Shown here piece by piece: positions 47,718 to 57,466 of a stretch of 64,000 nucleotides of DNA. Positions within the stretch are counted from its first letter, which is position 1. Every line of letters begins with the position of its first letter. The translations under genes and the position numbers were made by a program. This DNA comes from Sinohyriopsis cumingii. Its lineage: Eukaryota; Mollusca; Bivalvia; Unionida; Unionidae. Below the pieces are notes generated by a model. It worked only from the letters and a program-made list of their open reading frames with translations, made no database searches and was not told the origin of the DNA. Location of the stretch: positions 51,949,574 to 52,013,573 of the forward strand of contig CM068842.1 of the NCBI GenBank assembly GCA_028554795.2, written 5' to 3'.

Positions 47718-48740
47718 ATGGTACATCCGGAATCTCATACTGCAAGAATAGCTCGAGAACGATTAGAAGCAATCAAAAAATTTCTTCCTGTTAGAGATTC
47801 ATTCAGAAAAAATCTACAAGCGCAGCAAGAAGCACAAGATGAGTATGAAGAAGAAACTAAAAAACTGTTTAAGCCCGTCACTGCAGTCATCAAAGAAGAT
47901 CTTCTTCCGGTATCAAAACAAATAGCAAGAAGAACTAAACAGACAAAGAAGATTTTACGAGATCTTCCAACTGATATAGCTGCGGCTCAACCTCCACATG
48001 TTGGTGAAGAAATACTTGAGGGTATTGGTAAAATTCGTGCTGAAATAGGTGAGATGAAAGATCATGTACCAGAAACAGAAACAGGAGAAGCAAGGGAAAG
48101 GGTTCATATAAAAGATAAATTTAATGAACAACATCTTGATCTCATAAAGGAATCTAAAAATGTAGATATGTTAGCTGAATATGCCGCACGGACTTATGGT
48201 TATCGAAAAGAAGTTTTAAAAACCGAGTATGCCAATGATATTATAAGTCGTGATGATTGGTTCAGGTGGATATTTCGTATATATTATAATGTTGACCAAG
48301 CTAGAAATAGTGATACTAGATATATTGAATTTATGAAAGCAATAGATTTATATTATGATCGACTTCAAAAACAACAACAGCAACAACAAATACAACCTTC
48401 TTCTCCGATACCGCAGCAACAACAAATACAACTTCCGCAGAAACGGAAAAAACAAACTCCACCACCGCAGCAACAACCTTCTCGACCGCAATCTCCAGAA
48501 GAAGAATTTCACGATGCACCGGGTGCTACTGGCAGTGGTCTGGGAAATAATTTAGTTTGTCCTGATAATATCCTCAATGACGTGTCACGGTTAGAGGTTC
48601 TCATGGGAGGAAAACGTGCCGGAAATAATTCACCAGAAATAACCAATGAAGCATCTGATATTTGTCGGCGATTATTTCGTGGCGGCATCATGGATATTGG
48701 CGTTTACCGAGAGCTTATTGATGAGCTCGTTGATGATTAG
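47718..48740 (+). CDS. Coiled-coil, Gln-rich virion-type protein, element 3
   Basis: A 340-residue frame. The first 150 residues are charged and helical (RERLEAIKKFLPVRDSFRKN). A folded-looking central block with YGYRKEVLKTEYANDIISRD follows, then a QQQQ/PPP-rich linker (residues 220-280). The C-terminal block has DVSRLEVLMGGKRAGNNSPE and VYRELIDELV. No family was recognised with confidence. First position in the structural cluster suggests a virion or scaffold role. TATAATAAA directly precedes the ATG. The frame looks whole. Confidence 0.65.
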   Translation: MVHPESHTARIARERLEAIKKFLPVRDSFRKNLQAQQEAQDEYEEETKKLFKPVTAVIKEDLLPVSKQIARRTKQTKKILRDLPTDIAAAQPPHVGEEILEGIGKIRAEIGEMKDHVPETETGEARERVHIKDKFNEQHLDLIKESKNVDMLAEYAARTYGYRKEVLKTEYANDIISRDDWFRWIFRIYYNVDQARNSDTRYIEFMKAIDLYYDRLQKQQQQQQIQPSSPIPQQQQIQLPQKRKKQTPPPQQQPSRPQSPEEEFHDAPGATGSGLGNNLVCPDNILNDVSRLEVLMGGKRAGNNSPEITNEASDICRRLFRGGIMDIGVYRELIDELVDD

Positions 48741-48839
48741 TCATCGCGATTAGATAAATGGTAAATAAAATAAGATGATCATACATAATAATCATCGTAA
48801 ATCTGTACAGGTCAGAGCGGTGAACTCATGATTACCAAT

Positions 48840-49236
48840 CTATAGGGTTATTTACGGAGATGGACTTGGTGATGTTATTCAGGGATTATTTACAAGGTTA
48901 GCCCCAAAAGCAGCACCTATTGCAAAACAATTATCGATGAAAGCTATCGATATTGTTCGTGAAAAAGCTCCTGGTGCAATTATCAATGTTGCTGGGAAGG
49001 CATTCTCGGCGATCAAAGAAAGACTAGCACGATTATTGCGACGAAAACAACAACCACCTGTGAAACTGGCAAGTACTGAGGTGATGCCAGCAGACGTAAG
49101 TAAAATAATAAATCAAGCTGCAAATCAAAAACTAGCAGCGTTAGCAGATCGGGGACTCGGTGAATCGGGAAATAATATTTCAAGTTTAATATCAGGAAGT
49201 GGAACTTCCCGAGGTGGAATTTTCCGAACGCGGTAA
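48840..49236 (+). CDS. Minor capsid-type protein, element 3
   Basis: The frame encodes GDGLGDVIQGLFTRLAPKAA near its start, then helical, basic sequence (LARLLRRKQQPPV) and an SGSGTSRGGIFRT end. Small Gly/Ala/Arg-rich proteins with an amphipathic start of this kind sit next to the major capsid gene in Polintons and resemble adenovirus pVI in general layout. Homology is not shown. The start codon is uncertain: the first ATG in frame is at 48937, but the recognisable domain begins upstream. Confidence 0.5.
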
Positions 49237-49268
49237 TCAACGTGTTAGACGAAAATAATTATAATAAA

Positions 49269-50644
49269 ATGTTCAAGCGCGTATCCGACACATCATTTGA
49301 CATGGAAGCACCTGTCCTTAATGATGAATCGGTACGTGATTATCAGTTTTATTCTTATGACGCACGAACACCAGATCAACATGGAAGAATTGAACTACAA
49401 GTTCATGACACAAGTAGATATTTTCTACCCGCTGAGGCTTTTATTGAGGTAGAAGGTACAATCGTAAAAACGGATGATACTAATTACTTAGATCCAGTAA
49501 AAGTTGGTTTCGTCAACAACGGGATCATGGCATTATTTGATAGCGCCACGTATATGATTGATGGAAAAAATATTGAATCGATTGAGAAGGATGTAGACGT
49601 TGCTACAACAATAATAAGGCTGGCAAGATATTCTGATGATTATACAAGATCAGCAGGTCCCACAATGATGTTTGTGAAAGATAATTCTAATAACCCTGAA
49701 AGCGATCCGTATAATATAAGACGACCAAGAAATTTTGCCAATAACGCGGATGCCGATGTGTGGCCGGTGGTTCATGGTTCTAGTGAAAATTTCAACTTGG
49801 GATTTGCAGCGCGTAGAAATATGTTGCTAGGAGACAATAGAAGATTTTCATGTACAATTCCACTATCGCATATTTTTGGATTTTGTAGGAATGTTAAAAA
49901 AGGTTATTTTTGGAGCTAGACACACGGTTGTTCTTGTAAGAAAGGGTAATGATAATGATGCTCTGTGGAGACCCGTTGGTGATGTTGGTAAAGTAGTATT
50001 ATCGAAACTTTCACTGTGGATGCCGGTAATGACTCCAACGATCGCAGAAGAACAGAAATTAATTTCTTTCATGGACACAGGTGGTAAATCCTTGTTGTCA
50101 TGGTTGACAACAAACACAGATAGTATGCAAACTAACGTTAACGGTCAGTTTACATGGCATATAGCATCACAACAAGGTGTTTCTGCACCACGACATATTT
50201 TTTTTTGCGTTTCAAAACCATGATCGTTTAGGTAGTCAAGTTCACTCTCACATGATATTTGATAAACTAGGTCTTACAAATATTTCCTTGCGGATAAACG
50301 GACAACAAAAACCAACAGAGAATATACAACTAAATTATGAACAAAATCGTATAGGACGTGCATATCATCGTTTAATGTCATTCATGGGACATGATCAAAA
50401 TGTAGATACTGGGTTGCAAATATCACAATATGATTTCAGGACGTTGTATCCGATTTATTATTTTTCACTGGAGCATCTTGATCTATCAAAACAATCTGTC
50501 GTTGATATACATCTTAAAGCAACATTAAATACAGGTGGTGTTGATTACAGAGCAATCGCGGTCATACTTAGCGATAAAGCCATGTTACTTGAAGGTGGTA
50601 GTGGTCGAATGAGGGTCGTTGATGCACCGGTGGAAAATCTGTAA
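49269..50644 (+). pseudogene. Double-jelly-roll major capsid protein region, element 3
   Basis: The region encodes the hexon-like major capsid protein of Polintons. Landmarks in order are RYFLPAEAFIEVEGTIVKTD, NNGIMALFDSATYMIDGKNI, a mid-protein IPLSHIFGF, and near the end VVDIHLKATLNTGG with AIAVILSDKAML. These correspond to conserved blocks of the double-jelly-roll family. The ATG at 49269 (after TATAATAAA) is preferred to an upstream GTG. It is broken in about two places, so it is a young fossil. Confidence 0.88.
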
Positions 50645-50678
50645 TCGTATTATTTAGAAAAATATATTTTATATAAAA

Positions 50679-51074
50679 ATGTCGTATGGTCATGTTAATG
50701 TTACTCTGACTCCTGGTCAGGTCAAAAAACTTCAATCAAAAACCACCAACAAATGTGGAACTAAAATATCACTAAAACGAGATCAAATTGGTGGTGGTCC
50801 AAACAAATTATCGTTGACAAATAATCAGATTAAACATTTCAATAAAGCCCTGGAATCAAAAACTGGAGTTCAATTTCATCTTTCCCCGAGCGCCATCAAA
50901 GACATGGTTAAAACCGGTGGCATATTTCCACTTCTTGCGGCTATTCCAGCGTTAATAGCTGCTGCCGCGCCAGCCGTAGCAAAAGCAGCCGCGTTAGGTG
51001 CTGTTGGAACAGCTGCTGGAATGGCTCTAAAGAAAGCAACAGGGCAAGGATACAAAAAAAGGGACGCGGCTTAA
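50679..51074 (+). CDS. Small virion protein with Gly/Ala-rich tail, element 3
   Basis: A 131-residue frame starting MSYGHVNVTLTPGQVKKLQS. It has repeated LTxxQ/LSxxxI-type helices and then GGIFPLLAAIPALIAAAAPA, an Ala-rich hydrophobic region, ending in a basic GYKKRDAA. This arrangement is common in small Polinton and adintovirus virion proteins encoded after the major capsid gene. Membrane interaction is inferred from the hydrophobic stretch. It starts 34 bases after the capsid region. Confidence 0.65.
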   Translation: MSYGHVNVTLTPGQVKKLQSKTTNKCGTKISLKRDQIGGGPNKLSLTNNQIKHFNKALESKTGVQFHLSPSAIKDMVKTGGIFPLLAAIPALIAAAAPAVAKAAALGAVGTAAGMALKKATGQGYKKRDAA

Positions 51075-51119
51075 GATTGCCAGGATCTCGTTGGGGAAAG
51101 GGTCTGATGCCTCCACGTT

Positions 51120-51553
51120 AGACGCTCCAGCATCAAATTTTGATTTACTTGATGCTGCTAAACGATTAAAAATAAAAAAACTTTAGAGGTGTTTTCATGC
51201 GAGATCAATTACCAAAACAACCAAACAAACTAGAAACAGGTATTATTAATCTCGATGAACGTTCTGGACCTGGTTCTCACTGTGTATCATACGCGGTTGA
51301 TCCACGTTGAATCGTTTATTTTGATTCATACGGGTTAGCTCCACCAGTTGAATTTATCAAGTATGTCGCACCACTCCACGCAACAACCAGAGTTTGGTAT
51401 CCAACGTTACCCACACAAACAATGACAGATCCACCAATATGCGGCCGTGAGGTAATTAATGTACTTAACGCTATATCAAAATCATCCAAGCCGCCACATA
51501 AAATCGTGCATGATTATACAAGCAACCGATTCGTTGCGCGTAAAGCGTTTTAA
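51120..51553 (+). pseudogene. Adenain-like maturation protease region, element 3
   Basis: The region encodes FRGVFMRDQLP and GIINLDERSGPGSH, then YFDSYGLAPP and, later, an ICGREV block. Together these give the His, Asp and Cys landmarks of the adenovirus-type cysteine protease that matures Polinton capsid proteins. The position between minor capsid and fibre-like genes fits. It is not intact. Confidence 0.75.
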
Positions 51554-51571
51554 ACAACAGGTCTTATTATA

Positions 51572-52657
51572 ATGGTTGATATTTACAGAAGAAGATCCTC
51601 ACGTGTTAAGAGAGCATTCGGCGACGTTGATCTGTCAAAGTACGCAACTAAAGATGACCTCGCTGACGTTATGAACCTGGCTGGAGTTGACCCAGATGAG
51701 GTTGTTATTTTTCAAGATCGACATGGTAAACTAAAAACAAGCAATATCAAATGGAATGATATAATCCGACGAGTACTTGGTGCAGCTACGGATAATATTC
51801 CCGTGTTTACTGACAGCGGCAGAATTAGGGATTCAAGTATGTCACTTAAAACCATCAGAGATGAAATTGCAAAAAGTGTTGCTAATCGCGTAAAAAACAC
51901 CGGTGACACAATGACGGGTGAACTTAGCATGAACGGAAATGAAATAGTAGTTTTAAGAGATCCAACATCCGACGAAGACGCAGCAACAAAAACATACGTC
52001 GACACCGTTGACGGTAAATTATCCACGTTACAGGCTGAGTATGATGTTCACGTTGGCACTTTTGGAAGATTTCGCAGAGTCCATCAAAGAATCGTAGAAG
52101 AATTCTTCGGCATTCCGTTTGTCGTTGACATAAAACTCGTTAATATCAAAACCAACATTGACACGATCAAACAAACACAGCAAGATATCAAAACCAACAT
52201 TGACACGATCAAACAAACACAGCAAGATATCAAAACCAACATTGACACGATCAAACAAACGCAGCAAGACGTCTTAGCGGGAATTCCTGAGGTCGTCAAT
52301 AAAATCAGTCTGATTAAAACCCCAGCCGGAATAACTCCCGGACATATCACAAACATCGTATGCACAGTATCATCGGGATTTGCAACATGGTCGCAGCAAA
52401 ATAATACTATCAAATATACCTCAACAGTCACTGGCGTGTACGGGCTGTCTGTGTTTAGTGCTGCGCGATTTGAGATCTTCACAACGTTTCCATGGCGTCA
52501 TTCCACCGACAGGTTTTCCGGGGTTGTATCTGTTATGTTAAATAGCGGAGACGAGGAAATATTTATTCTGAAAGCCGCTGATAAGAAATTAACCGCAACA
52601 TCTTACTGGTGGTGTTTGGAATTTGTAGCTGAAACACATCATTTGGTTACTGCATAA
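51572..52657 (+). CDS. Tail-fibre-like trimeric attachment protein, element 3
   Basis: A 361-residue frame. Residues 105-145 contain KNTGDTMTGELSMNGNEIVV then a DAATKTYVD block, the pattern repeated in phage tail-fibre shafts. Three tandem 14-residue repeats (NIDTIKQTQQDIKT) follow, each exactly two heptads, forming a trimeric coiled-coil stalk (DNA 42-bp repeats at about 52145-52270). The last 110 residues look beta-rich and could be a receptor-binding knob. A fibre or spike role is inferred from architecture. The frame looks whole. Confidence 0.7.
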   Translation: MVDIYRRRSSRVKRAFGDVDLSKYATKDDLADVMNLAGVDPDEVVIFQDRHGKLKTSNIKWNDIIRRVLGAATDNIPVFTDSGRIRDSSMSLKTIRDEIAKSVANRVKNTGDTMTGELSMNGNEIVVLRDPTSDEDAATKTYVDTVDGKLSTLQAEYDVHVGTFGRFRRVHQRIVEEFFGIPFVVDIKLVNIKTNIDTIKQTQQDIKTNIDTIKQTQQDIKTNIDTIKQTQQDVLAGIPEVVNKISLIKTPAGITPGHITNIVCTVSSGFATWSQQNNTIKYTSTVTGVYGLSVFSAARFEIFTTFPWRHSTDRFSGVVSVMLNSGDEEIFILKAADKKLTATSYWWCLEFVAETHHLVTA

Positions 52658-52663
52658 AAATAT

Positions 52664-53149
52664 ATGGACGGTCCACAATACAGGTACAATCAAGCGCGTG
52701 AATGGCAGGCGGCGCTAAAAGATCAAGTCGAACAATATACAGTAAAGGTAAAAAGATACCGACGACGATTAGTTATCGTCGACGTGATTGTTTATTCAGT
52801 ATCCGCTGTTGTTGCTGGAGCTGGAATAATATTATCCACGGTAACAATGATGGCACCAGTAGCTGTAACTATTTCTGTTTCAGCAGCAACAATGATTGCA
52901 GGTGTGCTTAATATCATCGCAAAAAAAATATGTACTTGCACGAATGAAAAATTATCCGATTTCATAATAAAATTACACACACCGACGGTAGCATATTCGA
53001 AATTGTCCTCGTTGTTATCAGCGAGTCTCAATGATGGAATTATATCTGATTTCGAGTTTTCAATGATGACTAAAATACACGACGAAGGTATCGGTATTAA
53101 AGATACAAATATTAATAATGACGGAATTACTCCAGCAGATCGTGACTAA
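52664..53149 (+). CDS. Two-helix membrane protein, element 3
   Basis: A 161-residue frame. A charged N-terminal helix is followed by two hydrophobic segments (VIVYSVSAVVAGAGIILSTV and AVTISVSAATMIAGVLNIIA). After a Cys pair (ICTCTNEKL) it has a cytoplasmic-type helical tail with LNDGIISDFEF. I recall two-helix proteins with an ISDxEF block in animal Polintons. The topology is reminiscent of SLATT-type proteins, but this is only a resemblance. It overlaps the next gene by 32 bases. Confidence 0.6.
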   Translation: MDGPQYRYNQAREWQAALKDQVEQYTVKVKRYRRRLVIVDVIVYSVSAVVAGAGIILSTVTMMAPVAVTISVSAATMIAGVLNIIAKKICTCTNEKLSDFIIKLHTPTVAYSKLSSLLSASLNDGIISDFEFSMMTKIHDEGIGIKDTNINNDGITPADRD

Positions 53150-54546
53150 TACAACTACGCACAAGACAACGATGATCTCGGTAAGTTCAACTAATCCTGA
53201 ATTTAATATCAATTTTCCAACTGCAATTCGCGCTAATGAAATTGCACTAGCGCAATTACGGGTATATTACAGCCGGCCAAATATCAGATCAAAATCATTT
53301 AATAGTACACCAGCAAATAATTCGCTCGTATTTGCTAATAAAAACAAACCCGATGGAACACCTGACTGGGTTGTTGTTGGAATACCCACTGGTAGTTATG
53401 AGATCGAGGAGATCAATGATGAATTTCAACGTAGAATAAAATCAATAACAGGAAAGGAAGCAAAAATATCGATTAATATTCATGAGCCGACGCTGTCCTC
53501 GACGGTAGAGATACATTCTCCTGATTATGCCGTTGATATTTATCAATCTTCAATCAGATCCGTACTAGGTTGGCCTGATGTTTTCCCGGTATATGAAGGA
53601 CCACCAGAACCAAAATTAATTGAATTTCTTACTGACGAAGCCAGGTTTATAACAACTCCAGAATATCGAGATATGTATCCATGGGGGGTGAGTATTACTT
53701 ACATTCCTTTGGGGGGGGGGGTAAAAAAATTCCTTCAGTACCGTTTCCTATCTTTGATGTTACAGAAACTTCAGTTGCTATCGTTTATGAAGGAAATTTC
53801 AGATCTCGTGCTAACAGAATTAGAACTGGATACACAACTACATTAAAGACACTAGCACAGTTGTTTAAAAAATATATCCTGGAGTATCCTAATGACGATC
53901 TAAAACATCAGATCATTGCAATGATACAACATTTAAATCAAATTGTATTAGATCTTAAATATCTTAATCAGAGCATTATTGATGTAATAAATGCTCATGA
54001 TATTGCAGGTATAGCAGGAAAAAAAATTGTATCAAACAAGCATACATTGATCATTATAAAATAACTGAAGCAGAATTATTAAAATTTACACTACCAGGAT
54101 TTGAAACCGACGAATTAAGAAAAACGCTCAAGGATCTTATCACGGAAAGTTTTTCCGAAATACTCAATGCGTGGAGAAAAATAGCCCCACCAGCAACTGT
54201 TCTTAGATATAATAATGATCCACTCGGCGGTGGAAGACACGTATCTCCGGGAATCGTTAATATAACATCGACAATCGCGGTTAATCTAGTTTGTGACGTA
54301 ATAGAAGGCAGTTATCAAATAGATCTTGGAAAATGAAATCAAGCTCAACAAGGATACATTTTATATACATTTACACCACAAGTTCCCCCTGGGGATTTGA
54401 TCGTGCAAGTACCAACCAATCCTGTTTATTTACGCACGCATAATCAGTATTTGTCACGAATAAATTTCAAACTCACAGACCACCTTAATCGCTTAATTGA
54501 CCTACGTGGAGAAGAGCTTGTGATAAATCTATATGTGAAGTCGTAG
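53118..54546 (+). pseudogene. Penton-like minor capsid protein region, element 3
   Basis: The region encodes, in order, NINFPTAIRANEIALAQLRV, VVVGIPTGSYEIEEINDEFQ, a helical central part, and a C-terminal block with YTFTPQVPPGDLIVQVP and RLIDLRGEELVINLY. These are landmarks of a conserved structural protein of animal Polintons, most likely the jelly-roll minor (penton) protein. It is broken in several places. It is the last gene of the structural block. Confidence 0.7.
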
Positions 54547-54599
54547 ATCTTTGATCAAGAATCTTCGACTCTAAATTAATCCAATAAATATACCAGCAC

Positions 54600-54825
54600 G
54601 TGAGGGTTTTTATACATGACAAAGAAGTACTGAAAACGCCATCAGAACAGCGTTTTCACAAAACACAGAACAATTTAGGTGAGGTAATTGTGTTGCAAAA
54701 TTCATCTTTTTTGAATATTTTTTTTTCTTCTGAAAATTTGATCATTTCACATAAATCTGAATCATCAACTATCACATCAAATTCAGAATAAATAATAATA
54801 ATTCAGAAATAAATATAATAATTCA
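54600..54825 (+). other. Spacer between structural block and minisatellite
   Basis: AT-rich sequence after the penton-like gene. A 63-residue frame (54600-54791) has no recognisable features. AAT-rich 14-bp units begin at about 54783. Nothing else is supported. Confidence 0.35.
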
Positions 54826-55915
54826 GAAAAAATAATAAATCTAAGTACCAACTAACCCATCAAAATTACAAATTTGATTGATTTGCATGAATCTGAGTAC
54901 CAACTAACCCGTCAGAATTACAAATTTGATTGATTTGCATAAATCTGAGTACCAACTAACCCGTCAGAATTATAAATTTGATTGATTTGCATGAATCTAA
55001 GTACCAACTAACCCATCAAAATTGCAAAATAAATAATAATTCAGAATAAACAATAATTCAGAATAAATAATAATTCAGAATAAATAATAATTCAAAAATA
55101 AATAATAATTCAGAAATAAATAATAATTCAGAAAAAATAATAAATCTAAGTACCAACTAACCCATCAAAATTACAAATTTGATTGATTTGCATAAATCTA
55201 AGTACCAACTAACCCATCAAAATTACAAATTTGATTGATTTGCATAAATCTGAGTACCAACTAACCCATCAAAATTACAAATTTGATTGATTTGCATAAA
55301 TCTGAGTACCAACTAACCCATCAAAATTACAAATTTGATTGATTTGCATAAATCTAAGTACCAACTAACCCATCAAACTCAGAAAAAATAATAATAATTC
55401 AGAAATAAATATAATAATTCAGAAAAAATAATAATAATTCACAATAAATAATGATAATTCAGAAAAAATAATAATTCAGAATAAATAATAATAATTCAGA
55501 ATAAATAATAAATCTAAGTACCAACTAACCCATCAAAATTGCAAATTTGATTGATTTGCATAAATCTGAGTACCAACTAACCTATCAAAATTGCAAATTT
55601 GATTGATTTGCATAAATCTGAGTACCAACTAACCCATCAAAATTACAAATTTGATTGATTTGCATGAATCTAAGTACCAACTAACCCATCAAAATTGCAA
55701 AATAAATAATAATTCAGAATAAATATAATTTCAGAATAAATATAATTTCAGAATAAATATAATTTCAGAATAAATATAATCTCAGAATAAATAATAATTC
55801 AGAATAAATAATAATTCAGAATAAATATAATCTCAGAATAAATAATAATTCAGAATAAATAATAATTCAGAATAAATATAATCTCAGAATAAATAATAAT
55901 TCAGAATAAATATGA
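54826..55915. repeat. Alternating minisatellite: 52-bp units and AATAATTCAGA units
   Basis: Thirteen copies of a 52-bp unit (AGTACCAACTAACCCATCAA then ATTACAAATTTGATTGATTT) are arranged in blocks of four (54844-55050), five (55149-55378) and four (55517-55700). Blocks of a shorter unit, AATAAATAATAATTCAG and variants, separate them and fill to 55915. Base changes are shared between neighbouring units, indicating local homogenisation. It lies at the hinge between structural and replication genes. Confidence 0.9.
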
Positions 55916-55916
55916 T

Positions 55917-56327
55917 CTACATGTGGTCAGGCCAGTCATTTTCATTTTCATTTTGGATCGTTTCACCAACTAGGTTACTCGCTAGCATAAGTTTTCTCAA
56001 TAGTCTTATGCGAGTACTAATTGTTTTCTTTTCCTCGTACTCGTGGGATAACAACGATCTAATTTTTTCTACGGCGGCAGAGAGAGGAATGAATTCCTTC
56101 ACCTGATTATCTTCTACGGTAGCTAGCGACTGAAACATTGCCGATTGAATCCGTTTCATGAGCTTGTATTCAGATGATAGTGTGTGTATTCCCTGGTTTT
56201 TACGTTCTTGTAAAATCTCAAAATCAGAAACTATTTTTTCAGGATTTAGTTCATTAGATATATTAATCCCGTTTTCCTCTAGTATTTTGATAGCAACAAT
56301 TACATCATTGATATTTTCATGGTTCAT
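55917..56327 (-). CDS. 136-residue helical protein, element 3, unrecognised
   Basis: The product is charged and mostly helical (KILEENGINISNELNPEKIV, then HEYEEKKTISTRIRLLRKLM). There is no signal peptide or membrane segment and no family was recognised. TAAATA lies just before the start. It reads toward the minisatellite, and its stop is at the array edge. The frame looks whole. Confidence 0.5.
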   Translation of the reverse strand: MNHENINDVIVAIKILEENGINISNELNPEKIVSDFEILQERKNQGIHTLSSEYKLMKRIQSAMFQSLATVEDNQVKEFIPLSAAVEKIRSLLSHEYEEKKTISTRIRLLRKLMLASNLVGETIQNENENDWPDHM

Positions 56328-56371
56328 TATTTAGTATATAAATCTTTAAAATAAAAAAAAAATTATCCCTA

Positions 56372-56581
56372 GAACCCCTATCGAGTCTTTAGCGAGTTCG
56401 CCGGGATGTTTCAAGGATGAAGAGCTCCTATCGAGTGTATTAGCGAGCTCAGATTATGAATGAAGAGCCCCTATCGAGTGTATTAGCGAGCTCAGACGGC
56501 ATAAACATATAACTTAATTAAGGAAATGAATATATATAATGAAATGGATATGAACCTCTATTCGAGTCTTTTAGCAGGTTC
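56372..56581. repeat. Four hairpin units with matched arm changes
   Basis: Units at 56372-56399, 56422-56450, 56465-56493 and 56552-56581 share CTATCGAGTNTNTTAGC. They are bounded by short inverted arms: GAAC/GTTC, GAGCTC/GAGCTC, GAGC/GCTC and GAACCT/AGGTTC. The arms change together while the loop stays constant. They lie upstream of the minus-strand gene at 55917-56327. ATGAAATGAATG-type simple repeats lie around 56580-56630. Confidence 0.6.
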
Positions 56582-56639
56582 AATGAATGAAATGAATGAA
56601 ATGAAATATATATAATGAAATGAATCAATGAAGAGGCCA

Positions 56640-56860
56640 TTTTCTCCGCCAAATAATCAACCCGTGGGTGGTACAAAACATGTATCAACCACCAGTTGAT
56701 ATATGGGTGGTGTTTCTCGCGGAGAGAGGCTGGCGGTGCCCCAATTAATTATAAAAATCGCTAATATGCGTAACCACCCGACCAATTGTCAGTCATGGGA
56801 TTCGATCCTGGACCGCGAGCGTCACAGTCCAATACCATACCGACTGAGCTATCGAACCTT
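56640..56860 (-). mobile_element. tRNA-like SINE candidate inside element 3
   Basis: On the minus strand the sequence starts GGTTCGATAGCTCAGTCGGT (box A) and has GGATCGAATCC (box B), followed by about 150 bp containing TTGGTCGGGTGGTTACGC. The anticodon and T stems do not pair, so it is not a working tRNA gene. It differs from S1 and S2. If it is a SINE, element 3 has been resident long enough to be hit. Confidence 0.45.
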
Positions 56861-56869
56861 GTTACGACC

Positions 56870-57466
56870 ATATGTTTCGGAAGTTAATATATAGCTAAGG
56901 AACCAATACAATTCTGAGTTCAAGAAATACGTTTTCACCAAACAAGTTATTTATAAAAGCTGGACCACGCCATCTAACTGTTAGATATTTTCATCCTTCC
57001 TGTGACTCAGTCCTCATTATGTCTGTTCAGTGGAGAAATATATTTACGAGATTTCCCACTCGTAAATCTGTATCGTGGTCATTGCTAATATTACTCGAAC
57101 CACACACACGTACATAATTTCTGCACTGAACAAGGAAAATGCAACTGATTTTTAATTCCTACATGTATTTCTGTAATCGAGTAAATGCACGCAGTATCCT
57201 TGTACTGTTAACCCCACGATCGATACAGACTAGACGCTGGATTCTACATTCAGTAAGCTGGCATATAAATGTCGGTATATGCTCTGTTGTTCTAAATGTT
57301 TCACGAACAGAACAGAAAAATACACGAACTGCATATTTTTGTAAGTTAGAAACCGAAATAATTATGACCATAAAATTACCTCCCTTCATGAGTCAAAAAA
57401 TAAGTAGTGTATGGGAGAAATACTATGACATAAATTTAAAAAATTAATTCGAGGTGGTGATCATAG
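56870..57466. other. Spacer in element 3 without supported gene
   Basis: The stretch includes a 102-residue plus-strand frame (57139-57447) with no recognisable features, and AT-rich sequence. I see no repeat or signal that can be supported. Confidence 0.35.

Noticed and set aside
54826-55915. CRISPR array
   Set aside because: Units are tandem with no unique spacers of constant length, there are no cas genes, and the context is eukaryotic.
56786-56860. tRNA gene on the minus strand in element 3
   Set aside because: A and B boxes are present, but the anticodon and T stems do not pair; listed as a SINE candidate instead.
57139-57447. 102-residue frame in the element 3 spacer
   Set aside because: No recognisable motif, composition like non-coding DNA, no promoter-like context.
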